Part shown: positions 28,385 to 38,657 of the stretch, piece after piece
How positions within the stretch are numbered: the first letter of the stretch is position 1
Layout of the letters: each line of letters starts with the position of its first letter
Source of the DNA: Allorhizobium paknamense
GTDB taxonomy: Bacteria; Pseudomonadota; Alphaproteobacteria; Rhizobiales; Rhizobiaceae
Reading direction: 5' to 3'
DNA: 64,000 nucleotides
NCBI RefSeq assembly: GCF_030815125.1
Contig: NZ_JAUSWH010000013.1
Coordinates: 92,907-156,906 of the forward strand
The notes under the pieces: generated by a model
Told to the model about the DNA's origin: nothing
The model's input: the letters and a program-made list of their open reading frames with translations, nothing else
Databases searched by the model: none
Translations under genes and position numbers: made by a program

Positions 28385-29446
28385 ATGGATCATGAGCATT
28401 TCTTTCCGCCCCATGCGGGAGTCAGTTTGAAAGAGCTGGCGGCCCGCCTTGGGGCGGAACTGATTGGAGACGGGGCTGAAGAGCGGATCATCCGCAGTAT
28501 CGCCCCAGTCTATCGCGCCAAGCCGCATGAACTTGGCTATATTCTTTCCCGAAAGAACAAGGGTGAGCTGGACACCAGCCAGGCAGGCGCCATCCTGTGT
28601 GAAGAGGCGCTGCGTTCGCTTATCCCTTCTCACATCCCGGTATTGCTGACGAAGGCACCCCATACGGCCTTCGCGCTCGCAGGGCAGATCCTGCATCCCG
28701 AGGCGGCTCGTCCCGGTCCCATTTCGTCTGCTGGCCAGGGGATTTCGCCGGGCGCACATGTCGACCCGACAGCCAGGCTGGAGCCTGGAGTGACGGTCGA
28801 GGCTGGAGCGGTGATCGGCGCTCATGTGGAGATCGGGACGGGGTCCTATATCGGTCCTGCTGCCGTCATCGGTGCGGGCGTGAAGATCGGCCGCGATAGT
28901 TCCGTGGCCGCGGGAGCCTCGGTTTTTTCCGCCTATCTTGGCAATGGCGTTATCATCCATAATGGTGCGCGTATCGGGCAGGATGGCTTCGGCTATGCAC
29001 CCGGTCCGCGCGGCATGGTCAAGATCGTGCAGATTGGCCGTGTGATCATTCAGGATCATGTGGAAATCGGGGCAAATACCACAATCGATCGCGGCACCAT
29101 GGATGACACGGTCATTGGCGAGGGCACCAAGATCGATAATCAGGTGCAGATCGCTCACAATGTCCGCATTGGCCGTCATTGCGGCATCGTTGCGCAGGTG
29201 GGTATCGCCGGCAGCACGGTGATCGGTGATGGCGTCATGATCGGTGGCGGCACCGGGGTGAACGGCCACGTTCACATTGGGGACGGTACGCAGATTGCGG
29301 CATTCAGTGGTGTTATGTTCGACCTGCCGCCCGGCCAGAAATTCGGGGGAATTCCGGCGCGGCCCTTGCCCGATTTCTTGAGGGAATGTGCCGAGATCAT
29401 GGGCCGTGCAGGTAATGCGTTGAAGACACGGAAGGGGAAAAAATGA
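28385..29446 (+). CDS. lpxD: UDP-3-O-(3-hydroxymyristoyl)glucosamine N-acyltransferase LpxD
   Basis: Third enzyme of lipid A synthesis (353 aa, cytosolic trimer). An N-terminal uridine-binding domain (residues 1-110) is followed by a left-handed beta-helix with many hexapeptide repeats ([19 protein letters not shown] onward). The catalytic His is in [12 protein letters not shown], near 257. Its stop overlaps the fabZ start (ATGA). Confidence 0.97.
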   Translation: MDHEHFFPPHAGVSLKELAARLGAELIGDGAEERIIRSIAPVYRAKPHELGYILSRKNKGELDTSQAGAILCEEALRSLIPSHIPVLLTKAPHTAFALAGQILHPEAARPGPISSAGQGISPGAHVDPTARLEPGVTVEAGAVIGAHVEIGTGSYIGPAAVIGAGVKIGRDSSVAAGASVFSAYLGNGVIIHNGARIGQDGFGYAPGPRGMVKIVQIGRVIIQDHVEIGANTTIDRGTMDDTVIGEGTKIDNQVQIAHNVRIGRHCGIVAQVGIAGSTVIGDGVMIGGGTGVNGHVHIGDGTQIAAFSGVMFDLPPGQKFGGIPARPLPDFLRECAEIMGRAGNALKTRKGKK

Positions 29447-29907
29447 CGACAGACGTGAAGGAATTGGGGTCGCTCGATATTCTCGAGATCATGAAGCTGA
29501 TCCCGCATCGCTATCCGTTCCTGCTGGTGGATCGCATCATCGAGATCGACGGCGACAATTCCGCTATTGGCCTCAAGAATGTTACCATCAACGAACCTTT
29601 CTTTGCCGGGCATTTTCCCGGTTATCCGATCATGCCGGGGGTTCTGCTGATCGAGGCCATGGCGCAGACGGCTGGCGCCATCTGTGCGCTGAAGGAAGGC
29701 ACGAAGGATCATCTGGTTTATTTCATGATGATCGACAATGCGCGTTTCCGTAAGCCTGTGGTTCCGGGTGATCGCGTCGAGTTCCATGTCGTGAAGCAGA
29801 AGCAGCGCGGCAAGATCTGGATGTTCAAGTGCGTCGCCAAGGTCGATGGCGGTACGGTTGCCGAGGCTGATATCGGCGCGATGATGAGACCAAGGGACGA
29901 ACAATGA
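29443..29907 (+). CDS. fabZ: 3-hydroxyacyl-ACP dehydratase FabZ
   Basis: Hot-dog-fold dehydratase (154 aa) of fatty acid elongation. The catalytic segment [19 protein letters not shown] (residues 55-73) contains the active His and Glu. Its place between lpxD and lpxA ties fatty acid and lipid A supply. It overlaps both neighbours by four bases. Confidence 0.97.
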   Translation: MTTDVKELGSLDILEIMKLIPHRYPFLLVDRIIEIDGDNSAIGLKNVTINEPFFAGHFPGYPIMPGVLLIEAMAQTAGAICALKEGTKDHLVYFMMIDNARFRKPVVPGDRVEFHVVKQKQRGKIWMFKCVAKVDGGTVAEADIGAMMRPRDEQ

Positions 29908-30719
29908 GTGCGGTTGCAGCGAGCGCTGAAATCCATCCGTTGAGTGTTGTCGAGGATGGCGCCGTGATCGGCGACAATGTCCGCATCGGCCCTTTCTGCC
30001 ATGTGGGGGCCAAGGTGGTGCTGGGTGAAGGCACCGTTTTAATCTCGCATGCCGTTGTCACGGGCAAGACGGTGCTGGGGCGCAACTGCCGGATTTTTCC
30101 GAACGCCGTTATCGGTGGCGAACCGCAGAGCATTCATCACAATGGCGAGGAAACGACCCTCACCGTCGGTGACAATTGCACCATGCGCGAAGGCGTCACG
30201 ATGAATTGCGGTACTGTCGAAGGCGGTGGCAAGACCGTTGTTGGCAACAACAATCTTTTTCTCGCCAACTCGCATGTGGCGCATGATTGCCAGTTGGGCA
30301 ACGGCATCATCCTGTCCAACAATGTCATGCTGGCCGGTCATGTGAAGATTGACGACCGCGCCATTCTGGGCGGCGGTTCGGCGGTGCATCAGTTTACCCG
30401 CATCGGGCGTCAGGCCTTCATCGGCGGGCTTTCTGCCTGCAGCTATGATGTCATTCCCTATGGCATGCTGAACGGCAATCCCGGTCTTCTGGGCGGTCTC
30501 AACGTGGTGGGCATGACGCGGGCCGGTATGGATCGCGCCACCATTCACCGGGTGCGCAAGCTCTTCAAGGCGCTGTTCGATGAGGAGGGCGCGATCCGCG
30601 AGAAGGCAACTGCCGCCCGCGAGGAATTTGCAGACTGCAAGGAAGCGATGGAAATCCTCGATTTCATCGCCGCCGAGAGCGATCGCGCCCTGTCGTCGCC
30701 GTTCCGTGGCAAAGCGTGA
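29904..30719 (+). CDS. lpxA: UDP-N-acetylglucosamine acyltransferase LpxA
   Basis: First enzyme of lipid A synthesis (271 aa), a hexapeptide-repeat trimer. Repeats start at residue 9 ([17 protein letters not shown]). The catalytic His is in [12 protein letters not shown] near 123-134, and the C-terminal helical domain is from about 200 ([17 protein letters not shown]). It overlaps fabZ (ATGA) and lpxI (GTGA). Confidence 0.97.
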   Translation: MSAVAASAEIHPLSVVEDGAVIGDNVRIGPFCHVGAKVVLGEGTVLISHAVVTGKTVLGRNCRIFPNAVIGGEPQSIHHNGEETTLTVGDNCTMREGVTMNCGTVEGGGKTVVGNNNLFLANSHVAHDCQLGNGIILSNNVMLAGHVKIDDRAILGGGSAVHQFTRIGRQAFIGGLSACSYDVIPYGMLNGNPGLLGGLNVVGMTRAGMDRATIHRVRKLFKALFDEEGAIREKATAAREEFADCKEAMEILDFIAAESDRALSSPFRGKA

Positions 30720-31588
30720 CGGCGAGGGCTGACCAGGGCAGGCTTGCTATCATTGCCGGCAGCGGCATGCTGCCGGTCTATGTGGCGGAGGCTGCCCGTG
30801 CTTCAGGCGAAAATCCGGTGATCCTGCCGCTTCTTCATGAGGCCGATCAGCGCTGGGAAGGTTTCGATACCGCACCGATGGGCGTGGGGGATGTTGCGGG
30901 CTTGGCCCGCAATGTCAAACAGTTCGGCATTGACCGCGTGGTGATGTCGGGTGGGGTGCGCAAGCGCCCGGCCTTCCGTGATATTCACGTCAATTTTGCC
31001 TTCCTGAGAAAATTGCCGCATGCCGTGCGCACGCTGTTGTCCGGCGGCGATGATGCCGTGCTGAAAATGGTGATCGGGCTGATCGAGTCCCAGGGCTGCC
31101 GTGTGATTGGCGCGCATGAGATCGTGCCGCAATTGCTGGCCGAACGGGGTCCGCTTGGGGCTCATGCGCCGACTGAGGACGACAGGCGGGACATTTTGAA
31201 GGCCGCGCAGGCCGCAGATGCGCTGGGCAGGCTGGATGTGGGGCAGGGCGCTGTCAGCGTTGGTGGCCGCATCGTTGCGCTGGAAGGCGTGGAGGGGACT
31301 GACCGCATGCTCACCCGCGTGGCGGATCTTCGCGCGGAAGGCCGTATCTCCGCCCGTCGCAAGGGCGTGCTGGTCAAACTCTGCAAACCGCAGCAGGATA
31401 TTCGCGCCGATTTGCCCACCATCGGCCTTTCCACCGTTGAAAACGCCGCCAAGGCAGGGCTTGCCGGTATTGCCGTGCAGGCTGGCCGGGCACTGCTTTT
31501 GCAGCGGCAGGAAACCTTGCATCGTGCCGATGCGCTTGGCATTTTCATTTGTGGCATCGATCCCGAAGATGGGGAGACACCATGGTAA
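30716..31588 (+). CDS. lpxI: UDP-2,3-diacylglucosamine pyrophosphatase LpxI
   Basis: Cleaves UDP-2,3-diacylglucosamine to lipid X. LpxI (DUF1009) replaces LpxH in alphaproteobacteria. 290 aa from a GTG start at 30716 that overlaps the lpxA stop. The N-terminal segment [18 protein letters not shown] and the C-terminal catalytic domain with [19 protein letters not shown] (near 226-244) match the family. The lpxB start lies inside its last codons. Confidence 0.95.
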   Translation: MTARADQGRLAIIAGSGMLPVYVAEAARASGENPVILPLLHEADQRWEGFDTAPMGVGDVAGLARNVKQFGIDRVVMSGGVRKRPAFRDIHVNFAFLRKLPHAVRTLLSGGDDAVLKMVIGLIESQGCRVIGAHEIVPQLLAERGPLGAHAPTEDDRRDILKAAQAADALGRLDVGQGAVSVGGRIVALEGVEGTDRMLTRVADLRAEGRISARRKGVLVKLCKPQQDIRADLPTIGLSTVENAAKAGLAGIAVQAGRALLLQRQETLHRADALGIFICGIDPEDGETPW

Positions 31589-32766
31589 GCGCGAAGCGAC
31601 TGAAAATAGCCGTGCTGGCAGGGGAGGTTTCCGGCGATTTGCTGGGCGGGGATTTGATATCCGCTCTCAAGCGCGACTATTCCGGCCCCGTCGATCTGGT
31701 TGGCGTCGGCGGCCCTGCCTTGCAGGCGGAGGGCTTGCGCTCGCTCTTCGATTTCTCTGAACTGTCTGTCATGGGCGTTACCCAGGTGCTTGCCCGCCTT
31801 CCCAGGTTTATCTCGCTCATCCGCAGCACGGCAAAGGCGCTGATTGTTGAGCGGCCTGACGTTCTTCTGATTATCGACAGTCCCGATTTTACCCACAGGG
31901 TGGCGAAAAAGGTGAGGGCGGCGCTGCCGGGCGTGCCCGTGGTCAATTATGTCTGCCCCAGTGTCTGGGCCTGGAAGGAATATCGCGCCCAGGCCATGCT
32001 TTCCTATGTGGATCGCGTGCTGGCCGTGCTGCCTTTCGAGCCGGCGGTGATGGAGCGGCTTGGCGGGCCACAGACACATTTTGTCGGCCATCGGCTGGCA
32101 TCGGCGCAGGCGCTTCTGACCTGCCGGGCTGCCCGCTCGCTGCGGCCCGTTCCGGCAGCGGAGGAGCCGAAGACGATCCTGCTCCTGCCGGGATCACGCA
32201 AGGCGGAGGTCGCGTCACTCCTACCGATTTTTGGCGAGGCGGCGCAGGTTTTCGTGGAGCGCAACGGGCCGACGCGGTTTTTGCTGCCCACCGTGCCGCG
32301 CCGGGAGGCTGAGGTGCGTGAGGGTGTTGCAGGCTGGGCCGTCAAGCCCGAGATCATTATGGGCGAGGAGGAGAAATGGCGGGCCTTTGCCGACGCCGAT
32401 GCCGCCATGGCTGCTTCCGGCACGGTGGTGCTGGAACTGGCGCTGGCCGGTGTTCCCGCCGTTTCGACCTATAAGACGGATTGGCTGATCAAGCTCCTGC
32501 ACAAGCGCATCAAGATCTGGACGGGCGTTTTGCCCAATATCATTATCGATTATCCGGTCGTGCCGGAATATCTGAACGAACAGCTGCGCGCAGGCGCCGT
32601 TCTCAGATGGATGGAGCGGCTTTCGACCGAGACGCCGGAGCGCCGCGCCATGATGGCCGGCTATGACCGGCTCTGGCAGATGATGCAGACAGAAACCCCC
32701 GCCGGTGAAGCGGGGGCGTCGGTTCTGCTTGATCTCCTGCGGGAGCGCGGAATTCTGGTGGGCTGA
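31582..32766 (+). CDS. lpxB: Lipid-A-disaccharide synthase LpxB
   Basis: Glycosyltransferase family 19 enzyme (394 aa), peripheral on the inner membrane, that joins lipid X and its UDP precursor. Signature segments are LAGEVSGDLLGGDL near residues 11-24, VCPSVWAWKEYR near 124-135, and LLPGSRKAEV near 198-207. It starts at ATG 31582 (ATGGTAA overlaps the lpxI stop by 7 bases). Last gene of the lpx series, followed immediately by a repeat B copy. Confidence 0.97.
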   Translation: MVSAKRLKIAVLAGEVSGDLLGGDLISALKRDYSGPVDLVGVGGPALQAEGLRSLFDFSELSVMGVTQVLARLPRFISLIRSTAKALIVERPDVLLIIDSPDFTHRVAKKVRAALPGVPVVNYVCPSVWAWKEYRAQAMLSYVDRVLAVLPFEPAVMERLGGPQTHFVGHRLASAQALLTCRAARSLRPVPAAEEPKTILLLPGSRKAEVASLLPIFGEAAQVFVERNGPTRFLLPTVPRREAEVREGVAGWAVKPEIIMGEEEKWRAFADADAAMAASGTVVLELALAGVPAVSTYKTDWLIKLLHKRIKIWTGVLPNIIIDYPVVPEYLNEQLRAGAVLRWMERLSTETPERRAMMAGYDRLWQMMQTETPAGEAGASVLLDLLRERGILVG

Positions 32767-32768
32767 TT

Positions 32769-32875
32769 TAAAGCATGTCGCGCAAAAGTGTGCAGCGGTT
32801 TTGCGATAACGACATGCGTTAAACCAAGAACGTAAAGCACGTTGCATGAGGCTGATAAGCCGAAACGGGCTTTAC
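32769..32875 (+). repeat. Repeat B, copy 1 (107-bp RIME1-like element)
   Basis: A 107-bp element with two palindromes: gcatgtcg with cgacatgc, and aaagc...gttgc with gcaac...gcttt-type arms, slightly degenerate here. It begins 2 bp after the lpxB stop. Same-length copies occur at 47466 (same strand) and 63807 (opposite strand). Size and structure resemble the published description of rhizobial RIME1. Confidence 0.88.
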
Positions 32876-32885
32876 GGGATTGACC

Positions 32886-33719
32886 CTAACGCAAACGGTC
32901 CGCGTGCCAGCGCAGGTGATCGTCCATGAAGGTGGAAATGAAATAATAGGAATGGTCGTAGCGTTCATGCTGGCGCAGCGTCAGCTGAACGTCGGTGCCC
33001 TTCACGGCATCTTCCAACAGCCAGGGCATCAGTCCGGTTTCCAGGAAGCTATCGGCCTTGCCCTGATCCACCAGAAATTCCGGAAAGCGAGCGCCATCTT
33101 CGATCAAGGCGCAGGCGTCATAGGCGCGCCAAAGGGCACGGTCGCTGCCCAGATATTTCTCGAAGGCATCCTGTGTCCAGTCTGCCTTGAGCGGGCTGAC
33201 AATGGGGGCGAAGGCAGAGCAGCTCTTGAAGCGGTCAGGGTTTTTCAGGGCGATGGTCAGCGCTCCGTGGCCGCCCATCGAATGGCCAAAAATGCCTTGC
33301 CGCGTCATGTCGGCGCGGAAGGTCTCCGCGATCAGGGCCGGCAGTTCCTCGGTGATATAGCTGTACATCTGGTAATGCTCGACCCAGGGCGCTTGCGTGG
33401 CATTCAGATACATGCCGGCACCCTTGCCCATTTTCCAGTTGGTGGCCTCATCGGCCACGTCATTGCCGCGCGGGCTCACATCCGGGCAGACGATGATCAG
33501 GCCAAGCTCGGCTGCGAGGCGGCGATATTCGCCCTTTTCCATTACATTGGCATGGGTGCAGGTCAGGCCGGAGAGATACCAGAGCACCGGGCGCTTTTCT
33601 TCAATCGCTTGCGGCGGCACGAAGACGGCAAAGGTCATGTCGCATTTGCAGGCGTCCGAACTGTGGGAGAACACGCCCTGCATGCCGCCGAAAGCGGTGT
33701 TTTGGGAAAGAATGTTCAT
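32886..33719 (-). CDS. fghA: S-formylglutathione hydrolase
   Basis: Cytosolic serine hydrolase (277 aa, esterase D type) releasing formate from S-formylglutathione, the second step of glutathione-dependent formaldehyde oxidation. Catalytic residues are Ser in GHSMGGHG (about 145-152), Asp in VDQGKAD (near 222-228) and His in YDHSYYF (near 256-262). SGLTCTHANVMEKG near 50 is conserved in the family. It works with AdhC encoded about 2 kb upstream on the same strand. The preceding DUF1345 gene ends 18 bp before it. Confidence 0.95.
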   Translation of the reverse strand: MNILSQNTAFGGMQGVFSHSSDACKCDMTFAVFVPPQAIEEKRPVLWYLSGLTCTHANVMEKGEYRRLAAELGLIIVCPDVSPRGNDVADEATNWKMGKGAGMYLNATQAPWVEHYQMYSYITEELPALIAETFRADMTRQGIFGHSMGGHGALTIALKNPDRFKSCSAFAPIVSPLKADWTQDAFEKYLGSDRALWRAYDACALIEDGARFPEFLVDQGKADSFLETGLMPWLLEDAVKGTDVQLTLRQHERYDHSYYFISTFMDDHLRWHADRLR

Positions 33720-33737
33720 GGGAAAACTCCGGAAAGA

Positions 33738-34412
33738 TCAGCCGGCGAGGGCAACAGCAGCATTGACCGCCGCTGCCACCAGCACGGTGTTGAAGAAGAA
33801 GGACGTCACGGCATGCAGGATGTTGACGCGCCGCATGGCCGTGGTGGTCACCGCCACGTCGGAGGTTTGGGCGGTCATGCCGATGACCAGTGAGAAATAC
33901 AGAAATTCATAGGCGCCCGGCTCTTCCGTTTGCGGAAAATCCAGCCCGCGATGCGGCTCTGTGCTGTCGCCCGCTGGCTGATGCTGCCAGAAGCGGTGCG
34001 CATAATGCATGGCGAACATCACATGAATAGTGAACCAGCCGCCGATGACTGAGGCAAAGGCCAGTGCCACTTCCAGCAGGCTTTCGGAGCCGTTGCCACG
34101 GTTCAGCGCGTTGAACAAGGCAACGACCGCTGCCCCGACCGCCACCAGGCTGACCATGGGAATGGCAATGGTGGGGGCATCGTCGCGCTGCGGACTGGTT
34201 TTCAGCCGCTGTGCCGTCACACCTGGAATGCGCCTTGCCATGGCGGCAAGATAGAGCACGAAGAAGATGATGGCCGAAAGCTCCACGGCCAATTGCGGCT
34301 TCAGCGCCAGGAACACCGGAAGCGAACAGATGCCGATCAGGCCCGCCCGATAGAAGGGGCTATGCCGGTGGCGGCGCAGCAGAAAGAGAAAAGGCTTTTT
34401 CTTTGCGGTCAT
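33738..34412 (-). CDS. DUF1345 family membrane protein
   Basis: A 224-aa protein with about five membrane segments (near residues 15-50, 80-105, 115-140 and 170-220). It belongs to DUF1345, which includes bacterial and a few plant proteins of unknown function. Start at 34412, overlapping the DUF188 stop (ATGA). It sits between the DUF188 gene and fghA, with 18 bp to the latter, so it should be co-transcribed with them. Confidence 0.82.
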   Translation of the reverse strand: MTAKKKPFLFLLRRHRHSPFYRAGLIGICSLPVFLALKPQLAVELSAIIFFVLYLAAMARRIPGVTAQRLKTSPQRDDAPTIAIPMVSLVAVGAAVVALFNALNRGNGSESLLEVALAFASVIGGWFTIHVMFAMHYAHRFWQHQPAGDSTEPHRGLDFPQTEEPGAYEFLYFSLVIGMTAQTSDVAVTTTAMRRVNILHAVTSFFFNTVLVAAAVNAAVALAG

Positions 34413-34867
34413 GGTTGCGCCATGGATTTGGCCTTTCGGCACAGCCGGTCGAGGGTTTCCAGAAATTGCGAGCGATCCCGCTGGGTGAAGGCGGCATTAT
34501 ATCCCTTGCTTTCACCGGTTTCGCGCAGATGCGCGCCAAGGTCCCGCATGGCGCTGGCCATGCCGATATTCGTCTGGTCGAAAACTCGCCCGGATGGCCC
34601 CGTCACCAGCGCACCGGCGGCCACACAACGCACGGCCAGAGGGACATCGGCGGTGATGACGATATCACCGGTCGTGGCGTGCTCGGCAATCCAGTTATCT
34701 GCGGCATCGAAGCCATTCGAGACAATGACATTGCGCACCATGGGATCGCGGGACGGCCTGAGGCCGGAATTGGCAACGAAGGTCACCGGCAGGTCATGCC
34801 GCTCCGCGACCCTTAAAATTTCCTGCTTCACCGGGCAGGCATCGGCATCGACATAGATGCTGGTCAT
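34409..34867 (-). CDS. YaiI/YqxD family protein (DUF188)
   Basis: A 152-aa protein of the DUF188 family, related in fold to PIN/NYN nucleases. Segments IYVDADACPVK near residues 4-14 and GDIVITADVPLA near 67-78 hold the conserved acidic residues. Function is unknown, with nuclease-like action inferred only from fold. It overlaps the MOSC gene stop and the DUF1345 start by four bases each. Confidence 0.88.
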   Translation of the reverse strand: MTSIYVDADACPVKQEILRVAERHDLPVTFVANSGLRPSRDPMVRNVIVSNGFDAADNWIAEHATTGDIVITADVPLAVRCVAAGALVTGPSGRVFDQTNIGMASAMRDLGAHLRETGESKGYNAAFTQRDRSQFLETLDRLCRKAKSMAQP

Positions 34868-35466
34868 ACCCGTTCCAAAGGTTGGTGAGGCAAGGGCGGC
34901 AATTCAACGGTGATTTCGTCATTCACCCTCACGTCGCCACCTTGCAGGACGATTGCCATGATGCCCGCCTTGCGGATGAGATGCCCCTGTTCATCGCGAT
35001 CCAGCACGGCAGCAGTCAGGCCTTTTGAATAGGTGTCGAGTTGAGCGCAGGGATTACGCAGGCCCGTCACTTCCATCACGGCTTGGCCAACGATCAGTTT
35101 CGCGCCCCGAGGCAGGTTCAGGAGGTCGATATTTCGCGTGGTGATATTCTCTCCCATCACACCGGGTGCGACGGGAAAGCCCTGGGCCTGCAGTGCATCG
35201 ATCAACTCGCCATGAATGAGGTGGACCTGTCGCAGGTTAGGCTGCGACGGGTCTATTTTCACGCGAGAGCGGTGCTTGACTGTTTCACCGCAATGGGCGT
35301 CGCCTTCCACGCCTTTTCCCGCCAGCAGCGTGATTTTCTCCACGCATTGCTTTGAAAAGTCATGGGAGGCGCTGACGGCCAGAGCTTCTACTTTTCCTCT
35401 TTGTTTTAACGTGTTTCCGGACGGAAAACCGGATTCCAGTTTTCCTGGAAACACTTCAGGAGGCAT
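34864..35466 (-). CDS. MOSC domain protein, N-terminus partly encoded by a repeat element
   Basis: A 200-aa MOSC-domain protein (molybdenum-cofactor sulfurase C-terminal type, YiiM-like). Conserved features are EGDAHCGETVKHRS near residue 57-70, GVMGENITT near 102-110, and the MOSC cysteine in LRNPCAQL near 136-143. The start at 35466 has GGAGT 7 bases upstream. Residues about 4-22 are translated from a partial repeat A copy, and the family-like sequence begins only at KVEALAVSASHDF. MOSC proteins handle activated sulfur on a cysteine, and the substrate here is unknown. First of three overlapping genes. Confidence 0.8.
   Translation of the reverse strand: MPPEVFPGKLESGFPSGNTLKQRGKVEALAVSASHDFSKQCVEKITLLAGKGVEGDAHCGETVKHRSRVKIDPSQPNLRQVHLIHGELIDALQAQGFPVAPGVMGENITTRNIDLLNLPRGAKLIVGQAVMEVTGLRNPCAQLDTYSKGLTAAVLDRDEQGHLIRKAGIMAIVLQGGDVRVNDEITVELPPLPHQPLERV
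35401..35455. repeat. Repeat A, partial copy (module 2 only) inside MOSC 5' end
   Basis: It carries the same core as copy 1 (cggacggaaaaccgg) but with arms gtgtttcc (35411-35418) and ggaaacac (35447-35454), which are complementary to each other and differ from the copy 1 arms. It lies in frame within the MOSC gene. Confidence 0.8.
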
Positions 35467-35487
35467 CGCTTTACTCCAGATTCTTAG

Positions 35488-35532
35488 AGCATAATCCGAC
35501 CGGAGTGAAACGAGGATCGATAAGATTATGCT
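35488..35532. repeat. Short inverted repeat between adhC and MOSC
   Basis: 9-bp arms agcataatc (35488-35496) and gattatgct (35524-35532), 27 bp apart. Probably another unit of the same intergenic mosaic. It also covers the region just before the MOSC ribosome site. Confidence 0.5.
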
Positions 35533-35547
35533 GCAAAAATAATAAGT

Positions 35548-35585
35548 TAGAGCGCAGATCTGATTCAATCAGATCGAAAAGCGCT

Positions 35586-35588
<3 letters not shown>
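35548..35588 (-). terminator. 41-bp palindrome overlapping the adhC stop codon, terminator-like
   Basis: Outer arms tagagcgc (35548-35555) and gcgctcta (35581-35588); inner arms gatctgatt (35557-35565) and aatcagatc (35567-35575) around one base. The adhC TAG stop is inside the right arm. On the minus strand it is followed by a T-rich stretch (TTATTATTTTT), so it could terminate or attenuate transcription after adhC. Confidence 0.7.
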
Positions 35589-36713
<1,125 letters not shown>

Positions 36714-36813
36714 ATCAATGCTCCCTACATGTATAATGGCAAGGGCCGTTTTGCGGTCACCCTGCCAATCCTGACGGCAACTTGCCACGGCAGAGCCTGC
36801 CGCTTCAAGCAAT

Positions 36814-36918
36814 TAGAGCGTTTCATTGCTTCGCGGAAACATTGAAACGCTCTAACTCGTTGTTTTTACGCATTTCCGGACGGAAAACCGCTATCCACTT
36901 TTCTCAGGACAATGCTCT
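36814..36918. repeat. Repeat A, copy 2
   Basis: A full two-module element. Module 1 arms read agagcgtttca and tgaaacgctct, so the A/T pair of copy 1 is replaced by G/C with pairing kept. The right arm of module 2 is disrupted. It lies between adhC and the hypothetical gene at 36978. Confidence 0.85.
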
Positions 36919-36977
36919 GACCGTTTGCTTTCGTCAATGTCCCGAAAAGGTCCGGGACCGGTTGCCGCCGTCCTATC

Positions 36978-37358
36978 TCAGGCTGCGGCCACCGGCTTTG
37001 CTCCGTCTATGCCAATCCATCCGCCTGTTTCCCGCGCAGTGCGAAGAGCCGCAAAGCTCTCGGCCACCAGGATCTTCAAGAGATGCGTCAGCATCGCCGA
37101 TTCCAGCGGGGAATTGACCCGGCCCTCAGTGGTAAAGGTTTCGAAAATCCACAATAGCTTGGCCTGATCCACCCGATTTTCCGGCGGCATGCGATGCAGA
37201 ATGAAATCGGCGACGGATTCGATGAAAAATGTCTCCCATTCCGGACATTTTTCCGGGCAGAAGCTGTTCAGCACCAGCAGCGTCAGAAGATCTTCATGGG
37301 ATCTGACGCCTTCCGGCAGCCCGAATTTTTTCAGCAGACTTACGTCATGGCTCTCCAT
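36978..37358 (-). CDS. Conserved hypothetical protein
   Basis: A 126-aa soluble protein I do not recognise by domain. Start at ATG 37358 (MESHDVSLLKKFGLPEG). An upstream ATG at 37418 would add 20 residues. It is predicted largely helical, with two cysteines in FCPEKCPEW near residues 33-41 and an Ala/Glu-rich C-terminal half. It lies between adhC and the EamA transporter gene, same strand. Coding reality is supported by codon usage like its neighbours and by a defined start. The CxxxC pair could bind metal but nothing more can be said. Confidence 0.65.
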   Translation of the reverse strand: MESHDVSLLKKFGLPEGVRSHEDLLTLLVLNSFCPEKCPEWETFFIESVADFILHRMPPENRVDQAKLLWIFETFTTEGRVNSPLESAMLTHLLKILVAESFAALRTARETGGWIGIDGAKPVAAA

Positions 37359-37498
37359 TCTCCGCTTTCCGGCTATGACGCAGGCCGGAAAGGAGAGGCG
37401 AAAATCATTCATCCCCAACCCCGTTTCATCATGAAACTACCTATGGCTTTATGGGTCAATATCCTGCCATCGGCTTAAGGTTGATGGTTAACGCATGT

Positions 37499-38434
37499 TT
37501 AAACCGGGTTTAGAACTGGTTCTTTTTGGGTCTTCCGCTGTTCACGCCAGAGAATGAACAGTCCTGAACCGACGATAATCAGAATTCCGCACCACTTTGA
37601 CACTGTTGGAAAGTCTCCGAACAGCAGATAACCCAGAATGGTTGCGGCAATGATCTCGAAATACTGGAAAGGCGCCAGCACGGAGAGCGGCGCCATGCGG
37701 AAGGCCTTGACCACCAGCAGATGCAGATAGCCAGAAAGCGCGCCCAGGATCACCAGCAGGGAAAGGCCGAGACCGTTTGCGGGCAGGGAAGGGATGAAAT
37801 CCTCATGGCCCGCCGCTGAACCGGCCAGAATGGCAAGGGCCATGAAGGCGGTTCCGCCGAAACCGGACATGGTTTGCATGGTCATGGGACTGTCCGCATC
37901 GCCCAGCGCCCGATTGAGAAACATATAGAGTGCAAAGAGAAAGGCACAGAGAACCGGCAGCAGCGCCGTCAAGCCGAAGATTTCCCAGCTCGGCTGGATC
38001 ACGATCATCGCCCCGCCAAAGCCGACGAGAATGGCAAGCCAGCGCCGCCAGCCGACCTTGTCGCCCAGAAAGGCCGCTGAGAGCGCGGTCAGGATGAAAG
38101 GCTCGACGAAATAGATGGCGAAGACATCCGCCAGCGGCATGTATTTCACCGCCATGAAAAAGGCGAGGCTGGCCGCCCCATGCAATGCGCCCCGCAGCAG
38201 GTTGAGGCCGGGCCGCTTTGCCTTCAGCGCCTTGCGTCCCTGCGTGGCGATGAGAAAGGGCAGGGTAACGGCGATCTGGAAGAAGAAGCGATAGAACGTG
38301 ACCTGCCCCGGAGACATGCCCTCATAGGTAGCCATGTATTTGGCAATGGCATCCATGCCCGGCAGCAGCATCATGCAGCCAGCCATCAGCATCATACCGC
38401 GCAGCAGGGAAGGCGAAGACACAGCCTTGTTCAT
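37499..38434 (-). CDS. DMT-superfamily transporter (EamA)
   Basis: A 311-aa inner-membrane protein with about ten membrane segments in two EamA repeats (residues about 15-145 and 165-295). GYLLFGDFPTVSKWCGILIIV near the C-terminus is typical. EamA carriers export metabolites such as amino acids or purines. No substrate can be assigned. Start at 38434 (MNKAVSSPS), giving a short cytosolic N-terminus. It is divergent from the sulfonate cluster. Confidence 0.88.
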   Translation of the reverse strand: MNKAVSSPSLLRGMMLMAGCMMLLPGMDAIAKYMATYEGMSPGQVTFYRFFFQIAVTLPFLIATQGRKALKAKRPGLNLLRGALHGAASLAFFMAVKYMPLADVFAIYFVEPFILTALSAAFLGDKVGWRRWLAILVGFGGAMIVIQPSWEIFGLTALLPVLCAFLFALYMFLNRALGDADSPMTMQTMSGFGGTAFMALAILAGSAAGHEDFIPSLPANGLGLSLLVILGALSGYLHLLVVKAFRMAPLSVLAPFQYFEIIAATILGYLLFGDFPTVSKWCGILIIVGSGLFILWREQRKTQKEPVLNPV

Positions 38435-38657
38435 GTAATGTTCCAATTTTTGTCCCTTTAGATCACGAGTCGTGCATGGATGCAAGGCAAGCGCTCCGTC
38501 CGGTGGGCGGCCTGCCTTTTTTCGCCAAGCCCCGTTTCAAGAGGGGAAGTGTTTCGCTTCTCTGCGAGTCTTGAAATCCTATTCCTTATAAAAATGATAG
38601 AATTAATTAGTCTGCTTGGAGGAGCGGGCTGACGCCGCTGTGACGATTGGGGAATGA

